Positions 1-8,247 of a stretch of 64,000 nt of DNA are shown here, piece by piece. The notes beneath the pieces are model-generated. The model was given only the letters and a program-made list of their open reading frames with translations, was not told the origin of the DNA and did no database searches. Both the position numbers and the translations under genes were made by a program. Source of the stretch: Muribaculaceae bacterium (GTDB taxonomy: Bacteria > Bacteroidota > Bacteroidia > Bacteroidales > Muribaculaceae); assembly GCA_022509085.1 (NCBI GenBank), contig JAFLTW010000005.1, positions 1-64,000 of the forward strand, given 5' to 3'. Each line of letters begins with the position of its first letter. The first letter of the stretch is position 1.

Positions 1-183
1 ACTTTTATCTGCCTCCATGTGTGAATAATGACCGTGGAAAGGATATCTATGCACCTAAGTTTGTGAAAATTATCATATTGGTCATAATAACAGGGAATTT
101 CGCATACACTTTTTAGAGGAAAATTAGCAATTTTCTCCTTTATGGCAAATGTAGGTGCCTCATCAAAAAGAATAGGGAAACTC
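1..183. other. no recognisable gene
   Basis: AT-rich stretch before the terminator of the first gene. One frame starting at base 3 stays open for about 37 codons to a TAG near base 114 and could be the tail of a gene outside the window, but its composition gives no recognisable protein, so it is not called. Confidence 0.4.
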
Positions 184-185
184 CC

Positions 186-224
186 CAAAAACGAGGAGGG
201 CGTGCCAATCACGGCACACCCTCC
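186..224 (-). terminator. intrinsic terminator of the porin gene
   Basis: Stem GGAGGG...GTGCC / GGCAC...CCCTCC (195-224) with one internal mismatch, followed on the minus strand by a T-rich run (the AAAA at 187-190 read in reverse). It lies 57 bases beyond the stop of the porin gene and probably ends the whole minus-strand cluster. Confidence 0.75.
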
Positions 225-280
225 CCTTCATTAATCCACTTTACTTATCACTATCTACTTGCCTATATTATGATCTTGTT

Positions 281-1558
281 TTAGAAGTTGACCTGAAGCA
301 TAGTCTGCACGCGGTTGTCGTGGGCCTGCATGCCGTTCATGTCTACGCGGCGACCCCAGATGTATTCTACACCCCATGTGAAGAGGTTGTTGATGTTGTA
401 GAAGAGGTTTCCTACCACATACTGGCCATACTTATACTGGGTGTCCCAAGGAGTGGAGCTGTCGCTGTAGTTCTGGGCATAGTTGCGGAGGTGGCTGTAG
501 ATGGCCGTGCAATAGAGTTTGTTGGTGATGTTGTATTGAAGGCCGAGATATCCGCCCCATGCCTTTACGGTCTGAAGCTCGCCGTTGTTGCCTGGCACCG
601 GTGTCATGTCGAGTCCAAGCCCTGTGAGGTCTTCAAAGTAGCTTGTCATACCCTTACCTGTCGTTGCCTGGTAGTAACCTATCAGCTTGTCGCAAATGTT
701 GAAGTTACCGCTGAGCTGCACGCCCCATCCGGCAAGGTTTTTGGTCTTATGGGTCACCATGTCGCGATACTGCATATTGCGGAGCAGTCCGGAGAGGCGG
801 ATGCGGTTGTTATTGCCGAAGTTCCACTGCACGTAGGCCGGTATGTCGGGGATACGCTGCTCTACTGTTTGGGTATGTGTGGCGTTGGTGTAGCTTGCCA
901 TCGGCAGCTCGGCGCCTACACCGATTCCGAAGTGTTTCCCGAAGTAGTGTCGGTAGTCAAACTTTGCGTTTATCACCACTGTGAAGGAATTCGGACCCTC
1001 ATAGTCGATTGTTGTCGGGTCTGCGGCGAGGTCGGTGAAGAGACTGAAGCCATATCCCGCCTCGATTCCGCGATAGCTCACATATGCACTTCTTATCTGA
1101 GGCAGATAACCGTTGCCGAGCAGGATGGCATTGACGTAGACGCCAATCTTGTTGGGATTGTCAGGGAGTGCCACAAAGTTGAGGAAGAAGTCACTCTGTT
1201 GGGCACTCAATCCGAACTGGCCCTTGTTTCCTTCCGGATTCCCCATGGGAATAGCCGAGACGATGAATTCATTGTAGTTTTTGATGGGAGATCCCCAATC
1301 GAAACTCATAGTGGCCTTTACGTCGCCACCGATTCCGAGGTAGAACTTCCTGTTTTTGCCGACGATTGCGAACCGCGGTGCGTTGGCCACATGGAAGTCG
1401 GCGGGTGAATTTTCGGCGAATGCCTGATACACTTTCAGTGAGTCGGCAACGTCTCCGAGGATGATGTTCACGGGATTTTCCTTCTGCATCGGATGGGAAT
1501 ACTGGGCCGAGGCGCTGAGTCCCACAACTGCCAAGGATATCAAAATAAGCTTTTTCAT
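281..1558 (-). CDS. porin-like outer-membrane beta-barrel protein
   Basis: 425 residues. A Sec signal peptide is visible (MKK, hydrophobic core, cleavage after about residue 18 in ...SASAQ). The mature part is rich in alternating aromatic/polar strands and ends in a C-terminal phenylalanine (QVNF), the usual end of an outer-membrane barrel. The fold resembles DcaP-like or carbohydrate-selective porins of Bacteroidota; I recognise the type, not a specific family member. It is the last gene of a minus-strand cluster and starts 18 bases after the amino-acid permease at 1577-3556, so the two are almost certainly co-transcribed. Inference: it lets the small substrate or product of the decarboxylase/antiporter system cross the outer membrane. 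A role unrelated to that system is possible. Confidence 0.7.
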   Translation of the reverse strand: MKKLILISLAVVGLSASAQYSHPMQKENPVNIILGDVADSLKVYQAFAENSPADFHVANAPRFAIVGKNRKFYLGIGGDVKATMSFDWGSPIKNYNEFIVSAIPMGNPEGNKGQFGLSAQQSDFFLNFVALPDNPNKIGVYVNAILLGNGYLPQIRSAYVSYRGIEAGYGFSLFTDLAADPTTIDYEGPNSFTVVINAKFDYRHYFGKHFGIGVGAELPMASYTNATHTQTVEQRIPDIPAYVQWNFGNNNRIRLSGLLRNMQYRDMVTHKTKNLAGWGVQLSGNFNICDKLIGYYQATTGKGMTSYFEDLTGLGLDMTPVPGNNGELQTVKAWGGYLGLQYNITNKLYCTAIYSHLRNYAQNYSDSSTPWDTQYKYGQYVVGNLFYNINNLFTWGVEYIWGRRVDMNGMQAHDNRVQTMLQVNF

Positions 1559-1576
1559 AGTGTTTTTGATTAAGGT

Positions 1577-3556
1577 TTATTGATTGGTATTGGTGGTAGT
1601 TGTGTCGGTGTCGGTGTCCGACGTCGGTTTGTTGTTATCTGGTGTAGCTGCCGGGGCTGCAGGTGCTTCAGGTGCTACCGGGGCTTCCGGAGCTTCCTGT
1701 GCCGGTGCTGCTTCCTGGGATGCCTGTGACTGCTGTTTGGCTACGACAGTCTGCTCATACTCTTTTTGGGAAATCTCCTTATTGAGAGCCTCGGCATCTT
1801 GCTTGAGCTTGTTGGCTTCCTCAATCAGTTCTTCCGATTCCTGAATTAGTTCGGCTGCCTTGGCTGCCGGAGACGATGGCGCTGTCTTTACCGGCTGTCC
1901 GTCGACCGTCGGTACTCCGTTGGAGAGGTCGGGCTGCAACGACAGGTTGTCGATGTCTCCGATTGTCTTCATGGAGACGGGCCCGAAGTCGCCGTCTTCC
2001 CATTCCATGGCACGGATAATCTCTTTTTCGCTGGGTTCGTATCCCTCGGGCCATTTGGAGACCACATCGGGTTTACGTCCCTCGATCTCCCAGTTGAAGG
2101 GGTAGAAGTCGGTATTCTTGTCGCGCCAGCTGGCTTTCCTGCGGTCGTAGACAATGAAGGGAACGGCAAGAAGTATGGCGCAACCGATCAAGAGGATTAC
2201 GATATATACCACCGGGCTACCGGTATTGATCTGTGAGGGCGGGAAGAAGCTGATGATTGTGGCAAGGATTGCACCGATAATACCCACGATGCCGATAAGC
2301 CATTTCACGAAGTTGCCGCCGGGAACCTTGAAACCGCGCTTTACGTTTGGCTCCGTGTGACGCAGGCGTACGAAGGCTGCATATATTATGATGGCCATGA
2401 TGAGGTAGAGGATGGTAGACATCTGGCTCAGAATCTGATAGGCCGACTCTACACTCGGAAGGATGATGAGCACCAGGGAGAGAACCGTTACCCAGATTCC
2501 CTGAATCCAGAGGAGCGGGGTCTGGATGCCGTTCTTATTTGTGCGCTGAAGCGAGCGGGGAAGGTAACCCGACTTGCCCACGGCGAGGATACCCGTGGAG
2601 GGACCGGCGATGATCACACTCACCTGGCCTATAACGCCGAAGGTGATGAACGCTGCGATTACGTTGCCAAGCCAGGGCACTCCGAGATGGGCCCAAAGAC
2701 TGTTGTAGGCCACGAGGAGCGATGCCAGAAGGTTGATGTCTTTTGCGGGTTCCACGAAACCGATGGCAAGCGTACCTGCGATGAAGATCACAAGGATAAT
2801 GATAACGGCCAGGAACACGGATTTCGGGAAGGTCTTTGCCGGGTTGGGCATGTTGTTTACGTGTACTGCCTGCATTTCCATACCGCCGTAGAAGAGGAAG
2901 ATGGATGCTGCGAGCACGATGGTCTCATATTTCTTGAAGTCGGGCCAGAACGGTTGCGTGGCGTCGATGTAGTTGTGGCCGCCGGTGCAGACGTAAATGA
3001 TGCCGAGGATTATCAGGATGGCGCCCGGAATGATGGTGCCGAAGAGACCGCCGAGCGTCGACAGCTTGTTGGCCGACTTGATGCCGCGGAAGCAGTTGAA
3101 GGTGCTGAGCCAGAATACGCCGAGCACGATGCAGAGCGTATAGATCTTATTGGCCGCAAGGTGCTGGTCGAAGCTCTCGGGCCAGAAAATATAGGCCAGT
3201 GAAACGGCTGCAAACATGAGCACTGCCGGGAACCAGATGAGCACCACCATCCACTCCATATACATTGCCGACCAGCCCCAGCGCGGTCCGAATGCCTCGG
3301 CACACCAGCGGAAGAGGCCGCCGTCTTTGGTATAGGTGGACGCCAGCTCTGCACATACGAGTGAGAAGGGAACAAGGAATATGATGGCTGCAAGGATATA
3401 CCAGAATATTGACGTATACCCGAATTCAGCCTGCGACGACAGACCGCGAAGACTGAGCACTGTCGTGATTATCAGGATTGCCATGCCCGTCATTGAAAGT
3501 GATGCTACTTTCTTGCCGGAGGGGGCTGCCTGTTTTGAGGTATTGGTATTAGCCAT
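1577..3556 (-). CDS. APC-family amino-acid antiporter, GadC-like (copy 1)
   Basis: 659 residues. Residues about 18-470 form roughly 12 hydrophobic segments of the amino acid-polyamine-organocation (APC) superfamily. The early helices (SLRGLSSQAEFG; CAELASTY...GG.FRW..EAFG.RWGW) match the glutamate:GABA antiporter group. A soluble region (about 475-545; FYPFNWEIEGR, GDFGPVSMK) follows, then a probable coiled coil rich in E/K/A and a Pro/Ala/Thr low-complexity tail ending in TTTTNTNQ. In GadC the C-terminus plugs the channel; whether this tail does so is unknown. Known of the family: such antiporters import an amino acid and export its decarboxylated amine, consuming protons. It lies between a decarboxylase-like gene and the porin, and is a clear paralogue of the gene at 6304-8136. 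Substrate not predictable from sequence. Confidence 0.85.
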   Translation of the reverse strand: MANTNTSKQAAPSGKKVASLSMTGMAILIITTVLSLRGLSSQAEFGYTSIFWYILAAIIFLVPFSLVCAELASTYTKDGGLFRWCAEAFGPRWGWSAMYMEWMVVLIWFPAVLMFAAVSLAYIFWPESFDQHLAANKIYTLCIVLGVFWLSTFNCFRGIKSANKLSTLGGLFGTIIPGAILIILGIIYVCTGGHNYIDATQPFWPDFKKYETIVLAASIFLFYGGMEMQAVHVNNMPNPAKTFPKSVFLAVIIILVIFIAGTLAIGFVEPAKDINLLASLLVAYNSLWAHLGVPWLGNVIAAFITFGVIGQVSVIIAGPSTGILAVGKSGYLPRSLQRTNKNGIQTPLLWIQGIWVTVLSLVLIILPSVESAYQILSQMSTILYLIMAIIIYAAFVRLRHTEPNVKRGFKVPGGNFVKWLIGIVGIIGAILATIISFFPPSQINTGSPVVYIVILLIGCAILLAVPFIVYDRRKASWRDKNTDFYPFNWEIEGRKPDVVSKWPEGYEPSEKEIIRAMEWEDGDFGPVSMKTIGDIDNLSLQPDLSNGVPTVDGQPVKTAPSSPAAKAAELIQESEELIEEANKLKQDAEALNKEISQKEYEQTVVAKQQSQASQEAAPAQEAPEAPVAPEAPAAPAATPDNNKPTSDTDTDTTTTNTNQ

Positions 3557-3644
3557 AGTACCAGTGTATTTAAGTAAGGGGATTAAGTTTTAGTGTGTAT
3601 TAAGTGTGGGGGTAATGAACCTCGCATCGAGGGTCCATTTTTCA

Positions 3645-3687
3645 GAAAAAACCGAAGGGGGCAGTTGTTCATTGCTACCCCCTTCGG
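3645..3687 (-). terminator. intrinsic terminator or attenuator between decarboxylase 1 and permease 1
   Basis: Ten-base stem CCGAAGGGGG (3652-3661) / CCCCCTTCGG (3678-3687), with the A-run at 3645-3651 giving a T-run on the minus strand. It sits between two same-strand genes, so it should reduce rather than end expression of the downstream permease and porin, unless they have their own promoter. Confidence 0.8.
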
Positions 3688-3725
3688 AGTCAACCTAATT
3701 ATCAGTCTTTTATAATTCTACCTTT

Positions 3726-4889
3726 TTACTTGCAGGACTTCTTGGGGTCCACCACAGGATTTGCGATTGCGATCCTGGTGCCTACCTTGTAGTGCACTCC
3801 GGGCTGGGCCGTGAAGCATACGTTGCTCTTCTCCTCGAAGACCATCACGTAGTCTGAGCCGCCAAACTGGAAGTAGGAGATTTCCTCACCCTTGTGGAGC
3901 GTGCGGCCCTCTTCGGCTGTAATCATAACGCTCGAGACGTTGCTCATACCGATGGGGAGCACGGCCACCAGACCGATAGGGCTGTCGATTACAATCAGGC
4001 CGCGGGTCTGCATGAATTCGTATCCAGCAGTGTCGGGAGCCGTGATGTTGTCGTGAACCACCTTGTTCTTTCCGGGGTTGTCCGGGTCGGGTGTTGCGGT
4101 GATGTTCACATACGTCGTACCCTGGATCACCTTTGCCTCGAGCACTGTACCCGAAACGGGAGCGTGCTGGCGGTGATAGTCGTTGGTGTTGAGGAAGGAA
4201 TGCATCCACATGCCGCCTTTGAAGCGGTCTTTGTACTTGCTGCCCTCCAGGAGCTCTTCAATCTTCCAGTAGAGACCCTTGCAGTTTACTCCGGTGTCGG
4301 CGTTTACCTCCCACTGGCCCGAGAAGGTTGCCTCGGCTGCCGCTACGATCACGTGGTCGTCGTCGATTTCGGCGATGGGACGGTAGCCCGGCTTGGTGCA
4401 GCGTGCAAAGAACTCGTTGAAGCTCTTCCAGCCGCCTCTCGGCTCTACATACTCATCGAGGTTGTAGTTGGGAGCGTCGCGGAATGTCTGCAATGTTTCC
4501 GGCGTGAGCGACTCCGGCTTGTCAAGGAATTCTCCCTGGGCGATCATATACCTCTTAAGCCATGCGCTGAGCGGGGTGAGAGGCTGCTCCTTGTCGTGAG
4601 GCACCACGGCGTTCTGGAGTTCCTTCACAGGACTCTGGTCGAAGACGAAGAAGAACTTGCAGAGATATTCCAAGCAGAGGTTGCCCCAGCGGTTCTCTTT
4701 CGGAATCCATGTCACGAACATGTTGATCCAGTTGAGCCAGCTGTCAAGGTCCTTGATGTCTTCCATGCCGGTGATGTTGTAGGAGACTGTCTTTGCAATG
4801 GCTTCCTTAAATTTGTCTTCCCAGCCATTGTTCTTGATCATCGTTACGAGTTCCTGTACGATGGGTTGATACTGCGTTGCCATATTCAT
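3726..4889 (-). CDS. PSD-superfamily pyruvoyl decarboxylase, PsiD-like (copy 1, divergent)
   Basis: 387 residues, no signal peptide or membrane helix. N-terminal region about 85-170 (SPVKELQNAVVPHD, LTPLSAW, GGWKSFNEFFAR.TKPGYRPI) is the extra domain of soluble PsiD-like members; residues 180-375 are the phosphatidylserine decarboxylase (PSD) fold. DYHRQHAP (237-244, His239) and FGGSD (Ser345) correspond to the PSD histidine and the serine that self-cleaves to the pyruvoyl cofactor. Unlike the two paralogues, the SPAD motif holding the third triad residue is replaced by AAAE (183-186), i.e. Glu for Asp. True bacterial Psd is shorter and membrane-associated; known PsiD of fungi decarboxylates tryptophan. 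Context with antiporters suggests a free amino acid as substrate (inference). A second ATG lies two codons in. The gene follows copy 2 by 45 bases. Confidence 0.8.
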   Translation of the reverse strand: MNMATQYQPIVQELVTMIKNNGWEDKFKEAIAKTVSYNITGMEDIKDLDSWLNWINMFVTWIPKENRWGNLCLEYLCKFFFVFDQSPVKELQNAVVPHDKEQPLTPLSAWLKRYMIAQGEFLDKPESLTPETLQTFRDAPNYNLDEYVEPRGGWKSFNEFFARCTKPGYRPIAEIDDDHVIVAAAEATFSGQWEVNADTGVNCKGLYWKIEELLEGSKYKDRFKGGMWMHSFLNTNDYHRQHAPVSGTVLEAKVIQGTTYVNITATPDPDNPGKNKVVHDNITAPDTAGYEFMQTRGLIVIDSPIGLVAVLPIGMSNVSSVMITAEEGRTLHKGEEISYFQFGGSDYVMVFEEKSNVCFTAQPGVHYKVGTRIAIANPVVDPKKSCK

Positions 4890-4934
4890 CTTAAGATTAA
4901 AGGTTTCACATTGATTTTACTTATGGCATACGCC

Positions 4935-6089
4935 TTACTTGATCCAGGGCACTACGGGGAAAGCCTCGGCTACTCTCGTGCCTACCTTGTAGTGTACACC
5001 CGGCTGAGCGGTGATGCTCACGTTGGAGCACTGCTGATAGACTGTCACGATGTCGGAGCCGCCAAACTGGAAGTAGGAGATTTCCTCGCCCTTGCGGAGT
5101 GTCCTTCCCTCTTCGGCCGTCAGAACGATGGAGCTTACCTGAGCCATACCCATCGGGAGAACGGCTACAAGGCCAATCGGGCTGTCGATAACCACCAGAC
5201 CACGGGTCTGCATGAATTCATAACCGGCGTCGTCGGGAGCATCGAATACCCTCTTCATCACCACGTCGTGCTTGCCGTCGGGGTCGCCTGCGATAGGCAC
5301 AGCCTCTACCTGGAGGTAGCAGGTACCCTGGATTACGCGGGCTTCTACAACCTTACCCATGATCGGGGCATGCTGACGGTGATAGTCGGTGGTGTTGAGG
5401 AAGGAGTGTGTCCAAAGACCTCCCTGGAACTCTCCGGCATAGGGGCTTCCCTCAAGGAGCTCTTCGATCTTCCAGTCGAGACCCTTGATGTCTACGTGAG
5501 AGTTGGTGTTGATTTCCCACTGGCCGTCGAATGTGGAGTCGGCAGGAGATGTGATCACCCTCGGGTTGTCGATGTCAGCGATGGGACGGTAGCCGGGCTT
5601 CGTGTTGCGGGCGAAGAGCTGGTTGTAGGTCTTCCAACCTCCGCGCGGGCAGGTGTACTCGTCCATGTTGTAAGCCGGAGCATCATAGAATGTCTTTACA
5701 GATGCCGGAGTGATCGAACCCGGTTGGTCCATCCAAGCGCCAAGGGCTATTACCCAGTCGCGCATCCATGCGCTAAGGGGCGTAAGCGGCTGCATCTTGT
5801 CGTGAGGTACAACGGCGTTCTGAAGTTCCTTCACAGGACTTTGGTCGAGGATGAAGTAGAACTTGCAGACATGTTTGTAGACCTCCTTGCCATAACGGTT
5901 CTCGACAGGAATCCAGCTCAGCTGATCGTTACACCAGTTGATGTAATCCTCAACAGTCTTGATGTCTTCCATGCCGATTACGTTGTAGCTCTGGGCCTTC
6001 TTCAGCGCCTCTTCAAATTTCGGACGCCAGTTGTACTGGTTCATCAGATCGACGAACTTCTGCATGATGGGATGAAGTGTCTTTTCCAT
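4935..6089 (-). CDS. PSD-superfamily pyruvoyl decarboxylase, PsiD-like (copy 2)
   Basis: 384 residues, soluble. Same architecture as its neighbours: PsiD-like N-terminal part (about 82-170) then PSD catalytic part. All three predicted triad positions are intact: Asp184 in SPAD, His237 in TDYHRQH, Ser345 in FGGSD, where canonical Psd has (L/G)GS(T/S). Cleavage before Ser345 would give a beta chain of about 344 residues and a short alpha chain of about 40 bearing the pyruvoyl group. Family knowledge: the pyruvoyl replaces PLP as the electron sink. No phosphatidylserine synthase is nearby, and adjacent antiporters argue for a small soluble substrate. The automatic name 'phosphatidylserine decarboxylase' is probably misleading. 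It is closer to copy 3 than to copy 1 in motifs. Confidence 0.85.
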   Translation of the reverse strand: MEKTLHPIMQKFVDLMNQYNWRPKFEEALKKAQSYNVIGMEDIKTVEDYINWCNDQLSWIPVENRYGKEVYKHVCKFYFILDQSPVKELQNAVVPHDKMQPLTPLSAWMRDWVIALGAWMDQPGSITPASVKTFYDAPAYNMDEYTCPRGGWKTYNQLFARNTKPGYRPIADIDNPRVITSPADSTFDGQWEINTNSHVDIKGLDWKIEELLEGSPYAGEFQGGLWTHSFLNTTDYHRQHAPIMGKVVEARVIQGTCYLQVEAVPIAGDPDGKHDVVMKRVFDAPDDAGYEFMQTRGLVVIDSPIGLVAVLPMGMAQVSSIVLTAEEGRTLRKGEEISYFQFGGSDIVTVYQQCSNVSITAQPGVHYKVGTRVAEAFPVVPWIK

Positions 6090-6263
6090 AGTTTTAAATT
6101 TTTATAAGAAATTGGTGTTATTTATGTGGTTTTTATGTGTTTTTCAATTGTGTTTTTCAACTGTTTTCACAATTAAAACATTGGCAGGACTCAAAATGTT
6201 CTGATATAACCTGTATTTTTAACAGTCGACTTGTTATTTTTAATATGTTTAAGCAATCAAGAT

Positions 6264-6291
6264 GAAGGGTTCCCCTTTTGGGAAACCCTTC
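6264..6291 (-). terminator. stem-loop downstream of permease 2
   Basis: GAAGGGTTCCC / GGGAAACCCTTC-type hairpin in the 214-base gap between permease 2 and decarboxylase 2. There is no T-run on the minus strand, so it may be an mRNA-stabilising or processing hairpin rather than a terminator. The rest of the gap (6090-6263) is AT-rich and may hold a promoter for decarboxylase 2, but I see no clean TAnnTTTG box. Confidence 0.5.
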
Positions 6292-6303
6292 TATATTTCA
6301 TAA

Positions 6304-8136
6304 TTATGCATCTTTTTCAGGCTGCTCCGTAATGGGCGGTGCTGGCGCCGGAGGTGCCGGTTGTTCAGGAGCCGAAGTTTCCGGAGGTTCCGGCGCCGGA
6401 CTTGCCGGTTGTTTAGGAGCGGAAGAGGCCGTCTTGTCCGGATCAAGCATCTCGCTGTCTTTCGGTTTGTCGTCGTCGGTGAGGTTGCCAAGATGGTCGG
6501 TTTCAAGCTGCGGCTTTATGTTGAGCTCGTTTACCACACCGACATCCTTCATCGATACGGGACCGAGTTCGCCGTCCTGCCATTCCATTGCACGTTGCAC
6601 CTGTTCCTTCGTGGGCACATAGTCGGCAGCCCATTTCGATACGGTGTTGGGTGTCCTACCCTCAATCTCCCAATTGAAGGGATAGAAATCCGTGTTGGGG
6701 TCGCGCCAGTTCGGTTTCCTGCATGCATAGATAATGAACGGCAGACTGATGAGCACGATGAAACCAACGATTAGGAGTATCACGTAAGTGGCCGGACTGC
6801 CGGTATTGATCTGCGACGGGGGCAGGAAGCTGAGGATGGAGGCCAGAATCGCGCCGACGATACCTACGATGCCGATCACCCACTTCATGAAGTCGCCGCC
6901 GGGAATCTTGAAACCGCGCTTGGCGTTCGGTTCTGTCCTGCGAAGCCTTACGAATGCGGCGTAGATGATGATTACCATCACGAGGTAAATGATGGTGGAG
7001 AGCTGACTCAAGATCTGATAGGCGGATTCCACACTCGGCAATACTATAAGCACCAGCGAGAGAATCGATACCCACACAAGCTGTATCCAAAGAAGAGTTG
7101 TCTGGATACCGTTCTTGTTGGTCTTCTGCCAGCTGCGGGGAAGGTAGCCTGACTTACCAACGGCAAGGATACCTGCCGACGGACCTGCGATGATGGCAGA
7201 CACCTGGCCAAGTACGCCAAATGTGATGAAGACTGCCATTACATTGCCCAGCCAGGGCACCCCGATGTGGGCCCACAGGCCGTTGTAGGTGATCAGTAGA
7301 CTCGCCAGAAGGTTGATGTCTTTCTGGGGCTCGATGAAGCCTATGGTAAGTGTGCCGGCGATGAAGATCACAAGAATGATGATCACGGCGAAGAATACCG
7401 ACCTCGGGAAGGTCTTCGATGGGTTGGGCATCGAGTTGACGTGCACTGCCTGCATCTCCATACCGCCATAGAAGAGGAAGATGGAGGCGGCAAGCACAAT
7501 CGTGCTGTATTTCTCGAAGTCAGGCCAGAAGTCCTGGTGGGGCGTTATCTCGTTATGGCCGCCCGTGCAGATATACACGATTCCGAGTATTATCAGGATG
7601 GCGCCGGGAATGATGGTGCCGAAGAGGCCGCCCATCGTCGACAGCTTGTTGGAAAACGACTGCCCGCGGAATGTGTTGAATGTGGCAAGCCAGAATACTC
7701 CCAGCACGATGCAGAGTGTATAGATCTTGTTGGAGGCCAGATGGCTGTCGAAGCTTACAGGCCAGAAGATGTAGGCAAGGGCAACAGCCGCAAACATCAG
7801 TACTGCCGGAAACCATATCAACACCATTATCCAGTCCATATACATCGCGGCCCAGCCCCATTTGGGACCGAACGCCTCGGCACACCATCTGAAGGGACCT
7901 CCCTTATGGGTGTAGGTCGACGCCAGCTCGGCACATACCAATGAATAGGGCACAAGATATATGATGGCCGACAACACATACCAGAATATCGATGTATATC
8001 CGAATTCGGCCTGTGATGCGAGTCCACGAAGACTGAGGATGGTGGTGACAATCAATATCATCATCCCCGTCATCGACAATGTCGCCTTCTTTGGCGATAC
8101 GGCCGCCGTGCCCGTCTGCTTTACGTCAGTTGCCAT
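6304..8136 (-). CDS. APC-family amino-acid antiporter, GadC-like (copy 2)
   Basis: 610 residues, full-length paralogue of the permease at 1577-3556; the transmembrane part aligns almost without gaps (SLRGLASQAEFGYTSIFWY; CAELASTYT.KGGPFRW; IIAGPSAGILAVGKSG). About 12 hydrophobic segments over residues 20-470, then the soluble DFYPFNWEIEGR/GELGPVSMK region. The C-terminal tail (about 555-610) is different from copy 1: strongly Pro/Ala/Glu-rich, with no coiled coil. Known for the family: exchange of an amino acid for its decarboxylation product. It lies between decarboxylases 3 and 2, with stem-loops on both sides. Two antiporters with three decarboxylases suggest duplication of a decarboxylase-antiporter pair with possible change of substrate (inference). 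Confidence 0.85.
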   Translation of the reverse strand: MATDVKQTGTAAVSPKKATLSMTGMMILIVTTILSLRGLASQAEFGYTSIFWYVLSAIIYLVPYSLVCAELASTYTHKGGPFRWCAEAFGPKWGWAAMYMDWIMVLIWFPAVLMFAAVALAYIFWPVSFDSHLASNKIYTLCIVLGVFWLATFNTFRGQSFSNKLSTMGGLFGTIIPGAILIILGIVYICTGGHNEITPHQDFWPDFEKYSTIVLAASIFLFYGGMEMQAVHVNSMPNPSKTFPRSVFFAVIIILVIFIAGTLTIGFIEPQKDINLLASLLITYNGLWAHIGVPWLGNVMAVFITFGVLGQVSAIIAGPSAGILAVGKSGYLPRSWQKTNKNGIQTTLLWIQLVWVSILSLVLIVLPSVESAYQILSQLSTIIYLVMVIIIYAAFVRLRRTEPNAKRGFKIPGGDFMKWVIGIVGIVGAILASILSFLPPSQINTGSPATYVILLIVGFIVLISLPFIIYACRKPNWRDPNTDFYPFNWEIEGRTPNTVSKWAADYVPTKEQVQRAMEWQDGELGPVSMKDVGVVNELNIKPQLETDHLGNLTDDDKPKDSEMLDPDKTASSAPKQPASPAPEPPETSAPEQPAPPAPAPPITEQPEKDA

Positions 8137-8152
8137 AGGTTTTCTTTTGGAT

Positions 8153-8191
8153 TAAAAAAGAGAGGGTCAGTCTATAAGGTCCAACCCTCTC
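8153..8191 (-). terminator. intrinsic terminator or attenuator between decarboxylase 3 and permease 2
   Basis: Stem GAGAGGGT (8160-8167) / ACCCTCTC (8184-8191) with the A-run 8154-8159 giving a T-run on the minus strand. It ends 17 bases upstream of the permease 2 start codon, so read-through past this hairpin would be needed for co-transcription. Confidence 0.75.
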
Positions 8192-8247
8192 CCGCTCAAT
8201 TTTTAATTAAAAAGAACTGTTTCGATATAACTGCTTTGGTTGCTGTC

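Noticed and set aside
320..1408. 362-codon plus-strand frame opposite the porin
   Set aside because: The minus-strand protein has a signal peptide, barrel pattern and terminator; the plus frame has none.
3894..6107. 737-codon open frame on the plus strand opposite two decarboxylase genes
   Set aside because: It runs antisense through two genes with clear conserved motifs; the translation is low in expected hydrophobic/structural patterns and spans both genes. A shadow of codon bias.
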